This document shows positions 57,614 through 64,000 of a stretch of 64,000 nucleotides of DNA, piece after piece; position 1 is the stretch's first letter, and each line of letters begins with the position of its first letter. The notes below the pieces were generated by a model. It ran no database searches. It was not told the DNA's origin and saw only the letters and a list, made by a program, of their open reading frames with translations. The DNA is from an uncultured Eubacteriales bacterium (GTDB taxonomy: Bacteria; Bacillota; Clostridia; Oscillospirales; Acutalibacteraceae): contig CAKSWC010000002.1 of NCBI GenBank assembly GCA_934511365.1, forward strand, positions 62,001 to 126,000, in the 5' to 3' direction. The translations under genes and the position numbers were made by a program.

Positions 57614-58897
57614 TTGAAAAAGCAAACTGCCGCCTTGCGCGATGACCGCAGGAGAAGAAAATACCGCTATGTTGACCGCGGCTTCATCCTCCTTTTGCTG
57701 ACAATTTTTCAGTTTTTCTCCTGCCTGCCCGTTGTTTTTGAGGGCGGAAAGTTTTATGCGGTCAACGCCCTTTGCTTTTTGGGCTTCACCGTTTTTGAAT
57801 GGCTCTATGTTGCCGTGATGCACCTTGCGTTCAAAAAGGTCAACTTTGAGCTTGAGTTCATTGCGTTTTTCCTTTCCGGAATCGGAATGACGCTCACGGC
57901 GAGCGTTTCAAAATCGAGCCACATCAAGCAGCTTGCCGCCGTAATAATCGGAATTGTTGTCTATGACGTTCTTCTCTGGTTTTTGCAGGACGTTAAGCGC
58001 GTGATGTCCGTGCGGATGCCGCTTGCGGTTTTTGCGCTTTGTTTTCTTGCCGGGTCGTTCGTTCTCATCCGCTTTGCCGGAAGCGCAATCAACGGCGCGT
58101 ATAACTGGCTCGTTATCGGGGGCAAAATTTCCGTTCAGCCCTCGGAATTTGTTAAAATTGCTTTCATCTTTGTTGGCGCGGCCTCGCTCGATAAGCTTCT
58201 GACAAGCAAGAACATTTATCTTTACATCGCCTTTGCAATCGGCTGCATCGGCGTGCTGTTTCTGATGAGGGATTTCGGAACGGCGCTGATTTTCTTTTTC
58301 ACCTTCCTTGTCATTGCGTTCATGCGCTCTGGCGATGTCCGCTCGCTGCTTTTCATCTGCGCCGGAGCGCTGCTCGGTGCGGTGCTCATAATCTATTTCA
58401 AGCCCTATGTTGCCCGGCGTTTTGCGGTCTATCGCCATGTTTGGGAAAATTATGACACAACGGGCTATCAGCAGGTCAGAACGCTCATCTACTCCGTCTC
58501 CGGCGGACTCAAGGGTCTCGGCGTCGGAAACGGACGGCTGCGATATGTTGCCGCCTCAACGACCGACCTTGTTTTCGGAATGGTCTGCGAGGAATTCGGA
58601 ATAATCATCGCCTTTGCAATCGTCATTGCCTTTGCAATAATCACGGTTTACGCAATACGCACCTCACGCAGCGCACCGTCAACATTTTACTCCATTGCGG
58701 CGTGTTCCGCGGCGGCAATGCTGCTTTTCCAAACCTGTTTGAACATCTTCGGAATCACGGATATTCTTCCGCTGACGGGCGTTACGCTCCCCTTTGTCAG
58801 TCAGGGCGGCTCAAGCATGGTCTGCTCCTGGGCGCTGTTTGCCTTCATCAAGGCGGCAGACGTTAGAACATATCCCAAGGTTTTCAAAACCGCTTAA
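57614..58897 (+). CDS. FtsW/RodA/SpoVE-family glycosyltransferase
   Basis: This 427-residue SEDS protein polymerises lipid II into glycan strands. It has about ten membrane helices and the conserved segments YNWLVIGGKISVQPSEFVKIAFI, FGTALIFFFTFLVIAFMR and LTGVTLPFVSQGGSS near the end. The start is TTG 57614, with GGAAGTG upstream. Only 15 bp separate it from the PBP gene, so the polymerase and transpeptidase are made together. Whether it serves elongation, division or sporulation cannot be decided. Confidence 0.94.
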   Translation: MKKQTAALRDDRRRRKYRYVDRGFILLLLTIFQFFSCLPVVFEGGKFYAVNALCFLGFTVFEWLYVAVMHLAFKKVNFELEFIAFFLSGIGMTLTASVSKSSHIKQLAAVIIGIVVYDVLLWFLQDVKRVMSVRMPLAVFALCFLAGSFVLIRFAGSAINGAYNWLVIGGKISVQPSEFVKIAFIFVGAASLDKLLTSKNIYLYIAFAIGCIGVLFLMRDFGTALIFFFTFLVIAFMRSGDVRSLLFICAGALLGAVLIIYFKPYVARRFAVYRHVWENYDTTGYQQVRTLIYSVSGGLKGLGVGNGRLRYVAASTTDLVFGMVCEEFGIIIAFAIVIAFAIITVYAIRTSRSAPSTFYSIAACSAAAMLLFQTCLNIFGITDILPLTGVTLPFVSQGGSSMVCSWALFAFIKAADVRTYPKVFKTA

Positions 58898-58912
58898 AGG
58901 AGGCTTGCTCAA

Positions 58913-60283
58913 ATGAGGAACACAACAAAGCGTGCATACATTCTTTTTGCGCTCATTGCGGCCTTTTTCGGCGGCCTTGTTTTCATGGCGGTCTCCTTTG
59001 CGCTCAATGCGGACACCTGGGCTTCCAGCCGACTCAATGAGCACATCTATAAATACCGCCAGCTTGCAACAGCAGGCACGATTTATGACAGGAACGGAAA
59101 AGTTCTTGTTCAAACAAAGGACGGCGAGCGGATTTATGCCGAAGATTACACCGTTCGGCTTTCAACGCTCCACGTTGTTGGCGATTCCCAAGGCTTCATT
59201 TCAACAGGAGTTCAAACCGTGTACCGTCCGCATCTCATCGGCTACAACTTTGTTGACGGCGTATACAGCGCCGTTAAAAAGGGAAAAGGAAATGACCTGA
59301 CGCTCACGATTGACTCCGCAGTCTCCGCCGCCGCGTATGAGGCACTCGGCGGAAACAAGGGAACCATTGCGGTCTATAACTACAAGACCGGCGCGGTTGC
59401 CTGCGAGGTATCTTCCCCGACCTTTGACCCGGAAAACAAGCCGGATGACATTGACACGGACACAAGCGGAAAATATGACGGAATCTATCTCAACCGCTTC
59501 CTTTCCGGCGTTTTTACCCCCGGCTCAACCTTTAAGGTTGTGACCGCAATCTGTGCGATTGAAAATATGCCGGATATCTACAAAAAAACATTCAACTGCA
59601 CCGGAAAATACAAGTGCGGAAAAAACCAGTACGTCATCTGCAATGGCGTCCACGGAAAGCTGAACTTTGAGCGCGCGCTGAATGTTTCCTGCAACAGCGT
59701 CTTTGCCTATCTTGCGGTGAAGCTCGGCGCGGACAGCCTTTCAAAAACGGCAAAGCAGCTCGGCTTCGGCTCTTCGGTGAAGGTCAGCGGCGCATACACC
59801 GCCAAAAGCTATATTGACCTTTCAAAAACGGCAAAAATTGACCTCGGCTGGGCGGGTATCGGCCAATACACAACGCTTGCCAACCCCTGCCATATGCTGA
59901 TGCTTGCCGGTGCGATTGCAAACGGCGGCCAGGCCGTTATTCCCTATGTTGTTGAAACGCAGACAACGCTTTTGCCAAAAACCGGCGCGGCCGTGAACAA
60001 AAACATCACCCTGAGCGCAGAAACGGCGAACAAGATGAAAAAACTCCTGCGCTCGAATGTTGAAAATTATTACGGCGACAGCCGCTTCCCCGGACTTAAA
60101 ATGTGCGGAAAAACCGGCTCTGCGGAGGTTGAGGGAAAGAAAAGCCACGCCTGGTTTTACGGCTTTTCCGCTGACAACAGCTTTCCGTATGCGATAGTCG
60201 TCTGCCTTGAAAACGGCGGAATCGGATATAACGATGCCGTTCCGGCCGCAAACAAGGTTCTCCAGGCGCTCAAAAACAGTTAA
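58913..60283 (+). CDS. Class B penicillin-binding protein (transpeptidase)
   Basis: This 456-residue protein crosslinks peptidoglycan. It has one membrane helix (about 9-30), a short N-terminal region and a transpeptidase domain with the three catalytic motifs: STFK (Ser205), SCN (259-261) and KTG in CGKTGSAEV. The N-terminal domain is small compared with FtsI or PbpH, as in PbpA of actinobacteria and related Firmicute proteins. It follows the FtsW/RodA gene by 15 bp. Confidence 0.95.
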   Translation: MRNTTKRAYILFALIAAFFGGLVFMAVSFALNADTWASSRLNEHIYKYRQLATAGTIYDRNGKVLVQTKDGERIYAEDYTVRLSTLHVVGDSQGFISTGVQTVYRPHLIGYNFVDGVYSAVKKGKGNDLTLTIDSAVSAAAYEALGGNKGTIAVYNYKTGAVACEVSSPTFDPENKPDDIDTDTSGKYDGIYLNRFLSGVFTPGSTFKVVTAICAIENMPDIYKKTFNCTGKYKCGKNQYVICNGVHGKLNFERALNVSCNSVFAYLAVKLGADSLSKTAKQLGFGSSVKVSGAYTAKSYIDLSKTAKIDLGWAGIGQYTTLANPCHMLMLAGAIANGGQAVIPYVVETQTTLLPKTGAAVNKNITLSAETANKMKKLLRSNVENYYGDSRFPGLKMCGKTGSAEVEGKKSHAWFYGFSADNSFPYAIVVCLENGGIGYNDAVPAANKVLQALKNS

Positions 60284-60307
60284 ACTTACTGAAAGGATTT
60301 GATAGAT

Positions 60308-61159
60308 ATGTTCGTTCATGAAAATCTCAAAGACAGAGTTGCCGTTGTAACGGGCGGCGGCGGAGTGCTTTGTTCCGGCTTTGCAAAAGCTCTTGCACGC
60401 CAGGGCGCAAAGGTTGCCGTTCTTGACATCAACGAAAGTGCGGCGCAAAAGGTTGCCGATGAAATTAAAGCCGAGGGCGGCGAAGCGGCGGCCTTTGCCT
60501 GCAATGTTCTTCAAAAAGAGAGCATGGAAAAGGCGCGCAACGCCATTGCGGAAAAGTACGGAACGTGTGACATTCTCCTCAACGGTGCCGGCGGAAACAA
60601 CCCGAAAGGTACAACAACAAAGGAGACGCTTGAAAAAATTGACCTTGTTGAAAAGAACCCGGACGTCAAAACATTTTTTGACCTTGACCCGGAAGGAATC
60701 TCCTTTGTTTTCAACCTCAACTTCCTTGGAACGCTGATTCCGACTCAGGTTTTTGCCCCGGATATGGCCAAAAAGGAAAACACCTGCATTGTTATGATAA
60801 CCTCAATGAACGCATACCGTCCGCTGACAAAAATTCCGGCCTACTCCGCAGCCAAGGCTGCCGTTCAAAACTTCACGCAGTTCATGGCGGTGCATTTTGC
60901 AGAGGTCGGAATCAGGGTCAACGCGATTGCGCCGGGCTTTTTTTCAACCAACCAAAACAAAACCCTCCTTTGGAACGAGGACGGAACACCCACCGCAAGA
61001 ACCGGAAAAATTCTTTCCGCAACGCCAATGAAGCGGTTTGGAAAACCGGAAGAGCTTGAGGGCGCGCTGCTTTTCCTCTGCGACGAAAGCTACTCCGGCT
61101 TTATCACCGGAACTACCGTTGCCGTTGACGGCGGCTTTAATGCTTATTCCGGGGTTTGA
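60308..61159 (+). CDS. SDR-family oxidoreductase, probable D-mannonate oxidoreductase
   Basis: This 283-residue short-chain dehydrogenase has the NAD(P) motif TGGGGVLCSGFAKAL, NGAGGNNP, the catalytic serine in MITSMNA, and YSAAK with the tyrosine and lysine. The long insertion after NGAGGNNPKGTT and the 'DLDPEGISFVFNLNFLGTLIPTQ' stretch resemble the SDR enzymes annotated as D-mannonate oxidoreductase, which interconvert fructuronate and mannonate. That fits uxuA at 1451-2518, but the genes are far apart. AAAGGA precedes ATG 60308. Substrate confidence is moderate. Confidence 0.75.
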   Translation: MFVHENLKDRVAVVTGGGGVLCSGFAKALARQGAKVAVLDINESAAQKVADEIKAEGGEAAAFACNVLQKESMEKARNAIAEKYGTCDILLNGAGGNNPKGTTTKETLEKIDLVEKNPDVKTFFDLDPEGISFVFNLNFLGTLIPTQVFAPDMAKKENTCIVMITSMNAYRPLTKIPAYSAAKAAVQNFTQFMAVHFAEVGIRVNAIAPGFFSTNQNKTLLWNEDGTPTARTGKILSATPMKRFGKPEELEGALLFLCDESYSGFITGTTVAVDGGFNAYSGV

Positions 61160-61354
61160 GGTTAAATTTTGGATGTTAGATGTTAGATATTGGAAAAATA
61201 TCTATTATCTATTATTTATTATCTTTTATCTATTATCTAAAATAACTCAGGCACCAACTCATCCACAAAACATCTTGCTTTCCAATTTGAAAAATCTAGC
61301 GTCTAGAATCTAGATTCATGGGAGCCTCAAGCGACCCCCGTACATCGCGCAGCA
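61160..61354. repeat. AT-rich tandem words and palindrome
   Basis: About 61170-61250 is made of TATCTATTATC, TTAGATGTTAGAT and similar words that recur at 53785, 57550, 61725-61890 and 62310-62460. No gene is seen. Confidence 0.5.
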
Positions 61355-61363
61355 AAAAACCGC

Positions 61364-61392
61364 TTGACAAACAAGCGGCGTGTGAGTATAAT
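61364..61392 (+). promoter_or_regulatory. Promoter of antitoxin RNA, copy 1
   Basis: TTGACA (61364-61369), 17 bp, TATAAT (61387-61392). The -35 box lies inside the inverted repeat CCGCTTG-N5-CAAGCGG (61360-61378). Confidence 0.8.
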
Positions 61393-61399
61393 ATAAATG

Positions 61400-61483
61400 T
61401 AAAAAGGCTCTGCAGAAAGCGGTGCCCTCGTGTTTAGGTAAAAAATAACCGCAACATTTGGACGATGGGCGGTTATTTTTTAT
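61400..61483 (+). ncRNA. Putative type I antitoxin RNA, copy 1
   Basis: A transcript of about 84 nt is predicted from the strong promoter to a terminator hairpin formed by AAAAATAACCGC (61441-61452) and GCGGTTATTTTT (61469-61480). It converges with the toxin mRNA; their 3' ends meet at the shared hairpin, giving complementarity there. No open reading frame is contained in it. Confidence 0.6.
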
Positions 61484-61489
61484 TACTCA

Positions 61490-61561
61490 TTATTCTTTGA
61501 TTGCTACTATGTAACCTGTGGCTACAATAAGAAGCACAATAAGCATTGCCAATATTTCCAT
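61490..61561 (-). CDS. Small hydrophobic peptide, putative type I toxin, copy 1
   Basis: This 23-residue peptide starts MEILAMLIVLLIVATGYIV and ends in AIKE: one short membrane helix with a charged end, like known type I toxins. GGAGGGAG lies 9 nt before ATG 61561. A promoter (TTGACA, 17 bp, TAAGAT) at 61696-61724 on the minus strand gives a leader of about 130 nt. The converging plus-strand RNA and the second copy at 62133 support a toxin-antitoxin module. Toxicity is inferred only from architecture. Confidence 0.6.
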   Translation of the reverse strand: MEILAMLIVLLIVATGYIVAIKE

Positions 61562-61695
61562 TGAACAACACTCCCTCCTTGATTAATCTCGGAGGTAGTA
61601 ATAAAAAATGCTTCCTCCGGAAAATGAGAAATCGCTTTTGGAGGGCACCGCCTTGCCGCGAGGCTGAAACTCAGCCTGTGCAGAGCCTTTGGTTC

Positions 61696-61724
61696 ATCTT
61701 AGCATACTTGTCGCAATTTGTCAA
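61696..61724 (-). promoter_or_regulatory. Promoter of toxin mRNA, copy 1
   Basis: TTGACA (61719-61724), 17 bp, TAAGAT (61696-61701) on the minus strand. The -35 box and most of the spacer are identical to copy 2. Confidence 0.7.
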
Positions 61725-61857
61725 TATAGATATTAGATGTTGGATTTTGGATGATGGATATTTCAAATTAGGAAACAATATGCATTATGCGTTGCTCGGT
61801 GCGCACGGGTTATTTTAGATAAAAGATAATAAATAATAGATAATAGATATTTTTTCA
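61708..61857. repeat. Direct repeat flanking toxin module 1
   Basis: About 150 bp, from TTGTCGCAATTTGTCAATAT through TTGCTCGGTGCGCACGGG to the TAGATAATAGATA tract, repeated nearly identically at 62297-62437. Copy 1 has about 9 extra bases in the AT tract. Confidence 0.85.
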
Positions 61858-61995
61858 ATATCTAACATCCAACATCTAATATCTAAAATCTAATTTCGTA
61901 CGGGTCGGACCCGTGCCGACCCATGAACCTAATCTCTTGCAGAGCATTAAAAATTTCACGCAAAACTCCGCCGTCCGACCGCAGCAAAAAACCGC

Positions 61996-62024
61996 TTGAC
62001 AAAAATCAAGCGGCTGTGTATAAT
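61996..62024 (+). promoter_or_regulatory. Promoter of antitoxin RNA, copy 2
   Basis: TTGACA (61996-62001), 17 bp, TATAAT (62019-62024). The -35 box lies inside the inverted repeat CCGCTTGA-N6-TCAAGCGG (61992-62013). Confidence 0.8.
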
Positions 62025-62030
62025 ATAAGT

Positions 62031-62118
62031 GTAAAAGGGGTGCCGCGATAAGCGGTTGCTCCCGTTAGTGGTTTATAATTAAGAAACACCGCCAACTGGA
62101 ACTGGGCGGTGTTTCTTA
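62031..62118 (+). ncRNA. Putative type I antitoxin RNA, copy 2
   Basis: A transcript of about 88 nt is predicted from the promoter to a perfect 13-bp terminator stem (AAGAAACACCGCC at 62081-62093 with GGCGGTGTTTCTT at 62105-62117). As in copy 1 it converges on a small hydrophobic toxin gene and shares the terminator with it. Confidence 0.62.
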
Positions 62119-62132
62119 CTATTTATGTAAGA

Positions 62133-62225
62133 TTACTTGCCTTTGCCAAAAATGTCGTAGCAAAGAGAGATGACTGCGACCAGCAGGCTCAGAATTGCAA
62201 TCAATTCCAAAAGCGTAACCGTCAT
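62133..62225 (-). CDS. Small hydrophobic peptide, putative type I toxin (holin-like), copy 2
   Basis: This 30-residue peptide starts MTVTLLELIAILSLLVAVIS and ends in a short positively charged tail with FGKGK. That is the plan of the holin-like type I toxins of Firmicutes, many of which begin MTV or similar. AGGAGG lies 8 nt before ATG 62225; a second ATG at 62231 is too close to it. The promoter is at 62285-62313. The sequence differs from copy 1, although the surrounding elements match. Confidence 0.72.
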   Translation of the reverse strand: MTVTLLELIAILSLLVAVISLCYDIFGKGK

Positions 62226-62284
62226 TGCCATCACCTCCTCTTTCGAGGAGCAACCGCCTTACCGTTATATCCGGCACCAAAAAT

Positions 62285-62313
62285 ATGCTATCACATTTGT
62301 CGCAATTTGTCAA
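62285..62313 (-). promoter_or_regulatory. Promoter of toxin mRNA, copy 2
   Basis: TTGACA (62308-62313), 17 bp, TAGCAT (62285-62290) on the minus strand. Confidence 0.7.
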
Positions 62314-62437
62314 TATAGATATTAGATGTTGGATTTTGGATGTTGGATATTTCAAATTGGGAAACAATGTGCATTATGGGTTGCTCGGTGCGCACGGGTT
62401 ATTTTAGATAATAAATAATAGATAATAGATATTTTTC
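62297..62437. repeat. Direct repeat flanking toxin module 2
   Basis: This is the second copy of the repeat at 61708-61857, with a few substitutions and a shorter AT tract. Confidence 0.85.
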
Positions 62438-62519
62438 CAACATCCAAAATCTAAAATCTACCTTGCAACTTTCCCCACGACTTTCAAAAATTTTTGCTCA
62501 AAAAATATCCGCAAAACCC

Positions 62520-62569
62520 TTGACAAGCCCTCATTTCCCGTCTACAATTAATTATAGAACATTTGTTCT
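62520..62569 (+). promoter_or_regulatory. Promoter with a LexA-like box
   Basis: TTGACA (62520-62525), 17 bp, TACAAT (62543-62548), followed by AGAACATTTGTTCT (62556-62569), which matches the Gram-positive SOS box pattern GAAC-N4-GTTC and covers the expected start site. Confidence 0.65.
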
Positions 62570-62871
62570 GTGTGTATCGAACGGTATTTGAAAAGTTCTG
62601 ATGAGAAAATGAATTATGAAATGAATCGGTGAAACTGTCAGCTTATGTCTGAGAATGTTTGTGATGGTTGCTCGCCGGACTTTATTAAGAGGATCATTGA
62701 GCGATGTGTTAGACGTTCAGAGAAATTTCTAATGTGTTAGGCATATTGACCTCATCAAGCATTCAAAAAAGCATGAATGCGCAATATTATTAAAGAATAC
62801 CGGCTGATCTGTGATGAAACTTCGGTCAATGCTTTTCCGGTATTCTTAAGAAGATTATTTTTGTTTCTCAA

Positions 62872-62934
62872 AACCGTACGGAAAACGCAGTAAACCGTAC
62901 GGGAAACCCTCAAAACCGTTCGGGAAACTCCATA
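62872..62934. repeat. Three 21-bp tandem repeats (iteron-like)
   Basis: Units start at 62872, 62893 and 62914 with the core AACCGTACGGGAAAC and vary in the last six bases. The core contains the palindrome CCGTACGG in the first two units. Confidence 0.75.
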
Positions 62935-63159
62935 AACAAAACAATACAAGACAAAACCAAAAGAAACAAAACAATACCGCCCCCTCATTCCTGCGGAATT
63001 TCCGGGTGGGGAGCGCTTTTTAATTTTGCTTTCTGAATTGTTCATCATTTGTCATTCGCTGAACAACTTCCAAGCTCTTCCAATAATGCGACAGAAGTGT
63101 TAACATTGTTGCCCAATTAACAAATATTTAAAAAATCTGGCTCTTTTGGCCGGATATTG

Positions 63160-63189
63160 TTGACTAAGCGAGTAAAAATGTTGTATCAT
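63160..63189 (+). promoter_or_regulatory. Predicted promoter of the last gene
   Basis: TTGACT (63160-63165), 18 bp, TATCAT (63184-63189). The leader of about 105 nt has two hairpins: GAGCAC/GTGCTC with an inner GGCCG/CGGCC (63198-63240), and GCCGGAA/TTCCGGC (63247-63270). Confidence 0.6.
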
Positions 63190-63299
63190 GGCATTATGAG
63201 CACGGAAAAAAGGCCGCAGAAAACGGCCAATGGGGTGCTCACTGCTGCCGGAACGGAGAATTTTTCCGGCGCAAATATCTTTTTCAGGAGGCAATGCAT

Positions 63300-64000
63300 A
63301 TGAACAAAACATTGCAAAGAGCGCTCAGTCTTGTCCTTTGCGTCCTTATGGCGCTTTCGGCAACAACTGTTGCATTCGCAGCGGACTCAGAGGAAGCCGT
63401 ACCCTCCCTCGGTGCGCAATACTTCCTTTCAACCACCGATGCGGAAAACGCAAAGTTCATTCTTGACGCAGCGGACAAAGAACTTGCAAAACAGAATCTT
63501 AACGCAAAAATTGATGAAAATCTCGATAAGGAAGTACCCCTCGGAAGCCAGAACAGTATCATCAAAATCAACCCCAAAAAGACGCTGAACCGGATTGGTC
63601 TTGTCATCGACCTCAACAGCGTTAACGGAATCTGCAAAACACTCGATTCCCTCAAAACAAAGGTTCTTGACGTTAAGGATAACGCCATTTTCAATTTCAC
63701 GTTCGGCGCCGCCGCAAAAGCTATCCTCGGCGATGTCTACAACTTCTCGCTCAAAACCTGGAAAACCGGAATGAGCCGAACCAAAAACGATACGGAAATC
63801 ATCAACCGCCTTGTTTCCATACTCGGCGAAAACGCAAAGCTTTTTTCAAAGGTTGTTGACAAGTCCTTTGACCTCGGCGCGTTCAAATACGCTTTCAGCC
63901 TTGACGATCTGCTCGGCGAGGACGGCGTTTCCGGCTTTGTTAAAGGCTGGCTCGTCAGCAAAATTTATAGTGACAAGGATTCCGCAGAGTACAAGTCAGC
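63300..64000 (+). CDS. Secreted protein of unknown function (C-terminus beyond the window)
   Basis: The frame is open from ATG 63300 to the right edge (233 codons seen). It begins with a clear signal peptide (MNKTLQRALSLVLCVLMALS then ATTVAFAADS, cleavage likely after AFA near residue 28). The mature part seen is helical, charged and free of known motifs (LNRIGLVIDLNSVNGICKTLDSL, AAAKAILGDVYNFSLKTW). AGGAGG lies 8 nt before ATG 63300; another ATG two codons earlier is too close to it. It is probably a large surface protein, of which only the N-terminal part is visible. Confidence 0.85.
   Translation, partial: MNKTLQRALSLVLCVLMALSATTVAFAADSEEAVPSLGAQYFLSTTDAENAKFILDAADKELAKQNLNAKIDENLDKEVPLGSQNSIIKINPKKTLNRIGLVIDLNSVNGICKTLDSLKTKVLDVKDNAIFNFTFGAAAKAILGDVYNFSLKTWKTGMSRTKNDTEIINRLVSILGENAKLFSKVVDKSFDLGAFKYAFSLDDLLGEDGVSGFVKGWLVSKIYSDKDSAEYKS

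Larger units (their letters stand above)
62463..63299. other. Accessory intergenic region without a clear gene
   Basis: Beyond the LexA-like promoter this region holds a possible 31-codon frame at 62645-62740 (four cysteines, no good ribosome binding site), an 11-bp hairpin (62793-62803 with 62837-62847), three 21-bp tandem repeats (62872-62934), a GC-rich hairpin near 62978-63018 and the leader of the next gene. A 97-codon frame on the minus strand (62755-63048) runs through the tandem repeats and looks unlikely to be real. Confidence 0.5.

Noticed and set aside
61546..61818. 90-codon frame on the plus strand across toxin module 1
   Set aside because: It crosses a promoter and the repeat, and is opposite the better supported toxin mRNA.
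61360..62470. CRISPR array
   Set aside because: The repeats are either two long direct copies or irregular AT-rich words; there are no regularly spaced identical repeats and no cas genes.
62755..63048. 97-codon frame on the minus strand with VSRTVLR-like heptads
   Set aside because: The heptads are only the translation of the 21-bp repeats; composition and lack of signals argue against a gene, although it cannot be fully excluded.
63230..63466. 78-codon frame overlapping the start of the last gene
   Set aside because: It lacks a ribosome binding site and is out of frame with a clear signal-peptide gene that has AGGAGG.

Overview
The window looks like a chromosomal segment of a Clostridia-class Firmicute, probably an Oscillospirales/Ruminococcaceae-type gut commensal. 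This is an inference from several signs: the rimP-nusA-rnpM-ylxQ-infB-rbfA-nrnA-truB-ribF order; an hrcA-grpE-dnaK-dnaJ operon behind a perfect CIRCE element; ribosomal protein L27 with the N-terminal extension cut by the protease Prp, and prp itself beside it; TTGACA/TATAAT promoters; frequent TTG/GTG starts behind AGGAGG; and lineage-typical surface proteins (TFIIB-type zinc ribbon, TPM, DUF4956/VTC/DUF4353). No rRNA, tRNA or CRISPR array was seen.

Layout. 1-3130 (minus): an ABC exporter (permease truncated by the window edge, ATPase), thymidine kinase, mannonate dehydratase and a lipoprotein. 3260-6176: two secreted proteins, one a cysteine-peptidase-like protein with Fn3/Big_2 repeats, the other a beta-propeller. 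6309-7049: dapB. 7072-12177: a probable operon of a two-component system, a VTC-domain protein, DUF4956 and a DUF4353 lipoprotein. 12562-14891: an RluA-family pseudouridine synthase and pncB. 15261-17784: small regulators, a DUF2804 protein and unknown proteins. 18061-19004: rplU-prp-rpmA. 19107-25880: a nine-gene phage packaging and head cassette with no tail, lysis or integration genes, bounded by terminators on both sides. 26147-37437: flavodoxin, a zinc-ribbon membrane protein, a HAD phosphatase, then the ribF-to-rimP translation/transcription operon. 37912-42337: a cluster of zinc-ribbon, TPM, DUF6935-like and secreted proteins. 42486-47361: the chaperone operon. 48490-49022: a tripartite hipBST toxin-antitoxin locus behind an array of four operators spaced exactly 41 bp. 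49371-52481: AbrB plus an ABC-2 transporter and a secreted GH5 enzyme. 52535-56246: a rRNA methyltransferase, a cyclophilin lipoprotein, a DUF523 protein and a GT2. 56409-61159: FHA, FtsW/RodA and PBP cell-wall genes and an SDR probably in hexuronate metabolism. 61160-63299: about 2 kb of repeat-rich accessory DNA with two copies of a type I toxin-antitoxin module, a promoter with a LexA-like box, and 21-bp tandem repeats. 63300-64000: the start of another secreted protein.

The points most worth a second look are the tailless phage head cassette, whose last gene appears to fuse a neck/tail-completion-like domain to a fibre-like domain; the hipBST operator array; and the duplicated type I toxin modules. 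Housekeeping regions look ordinary apart from alternative hairpins in the rimP leader and small palindromic elements at the gene junctions of that operon.
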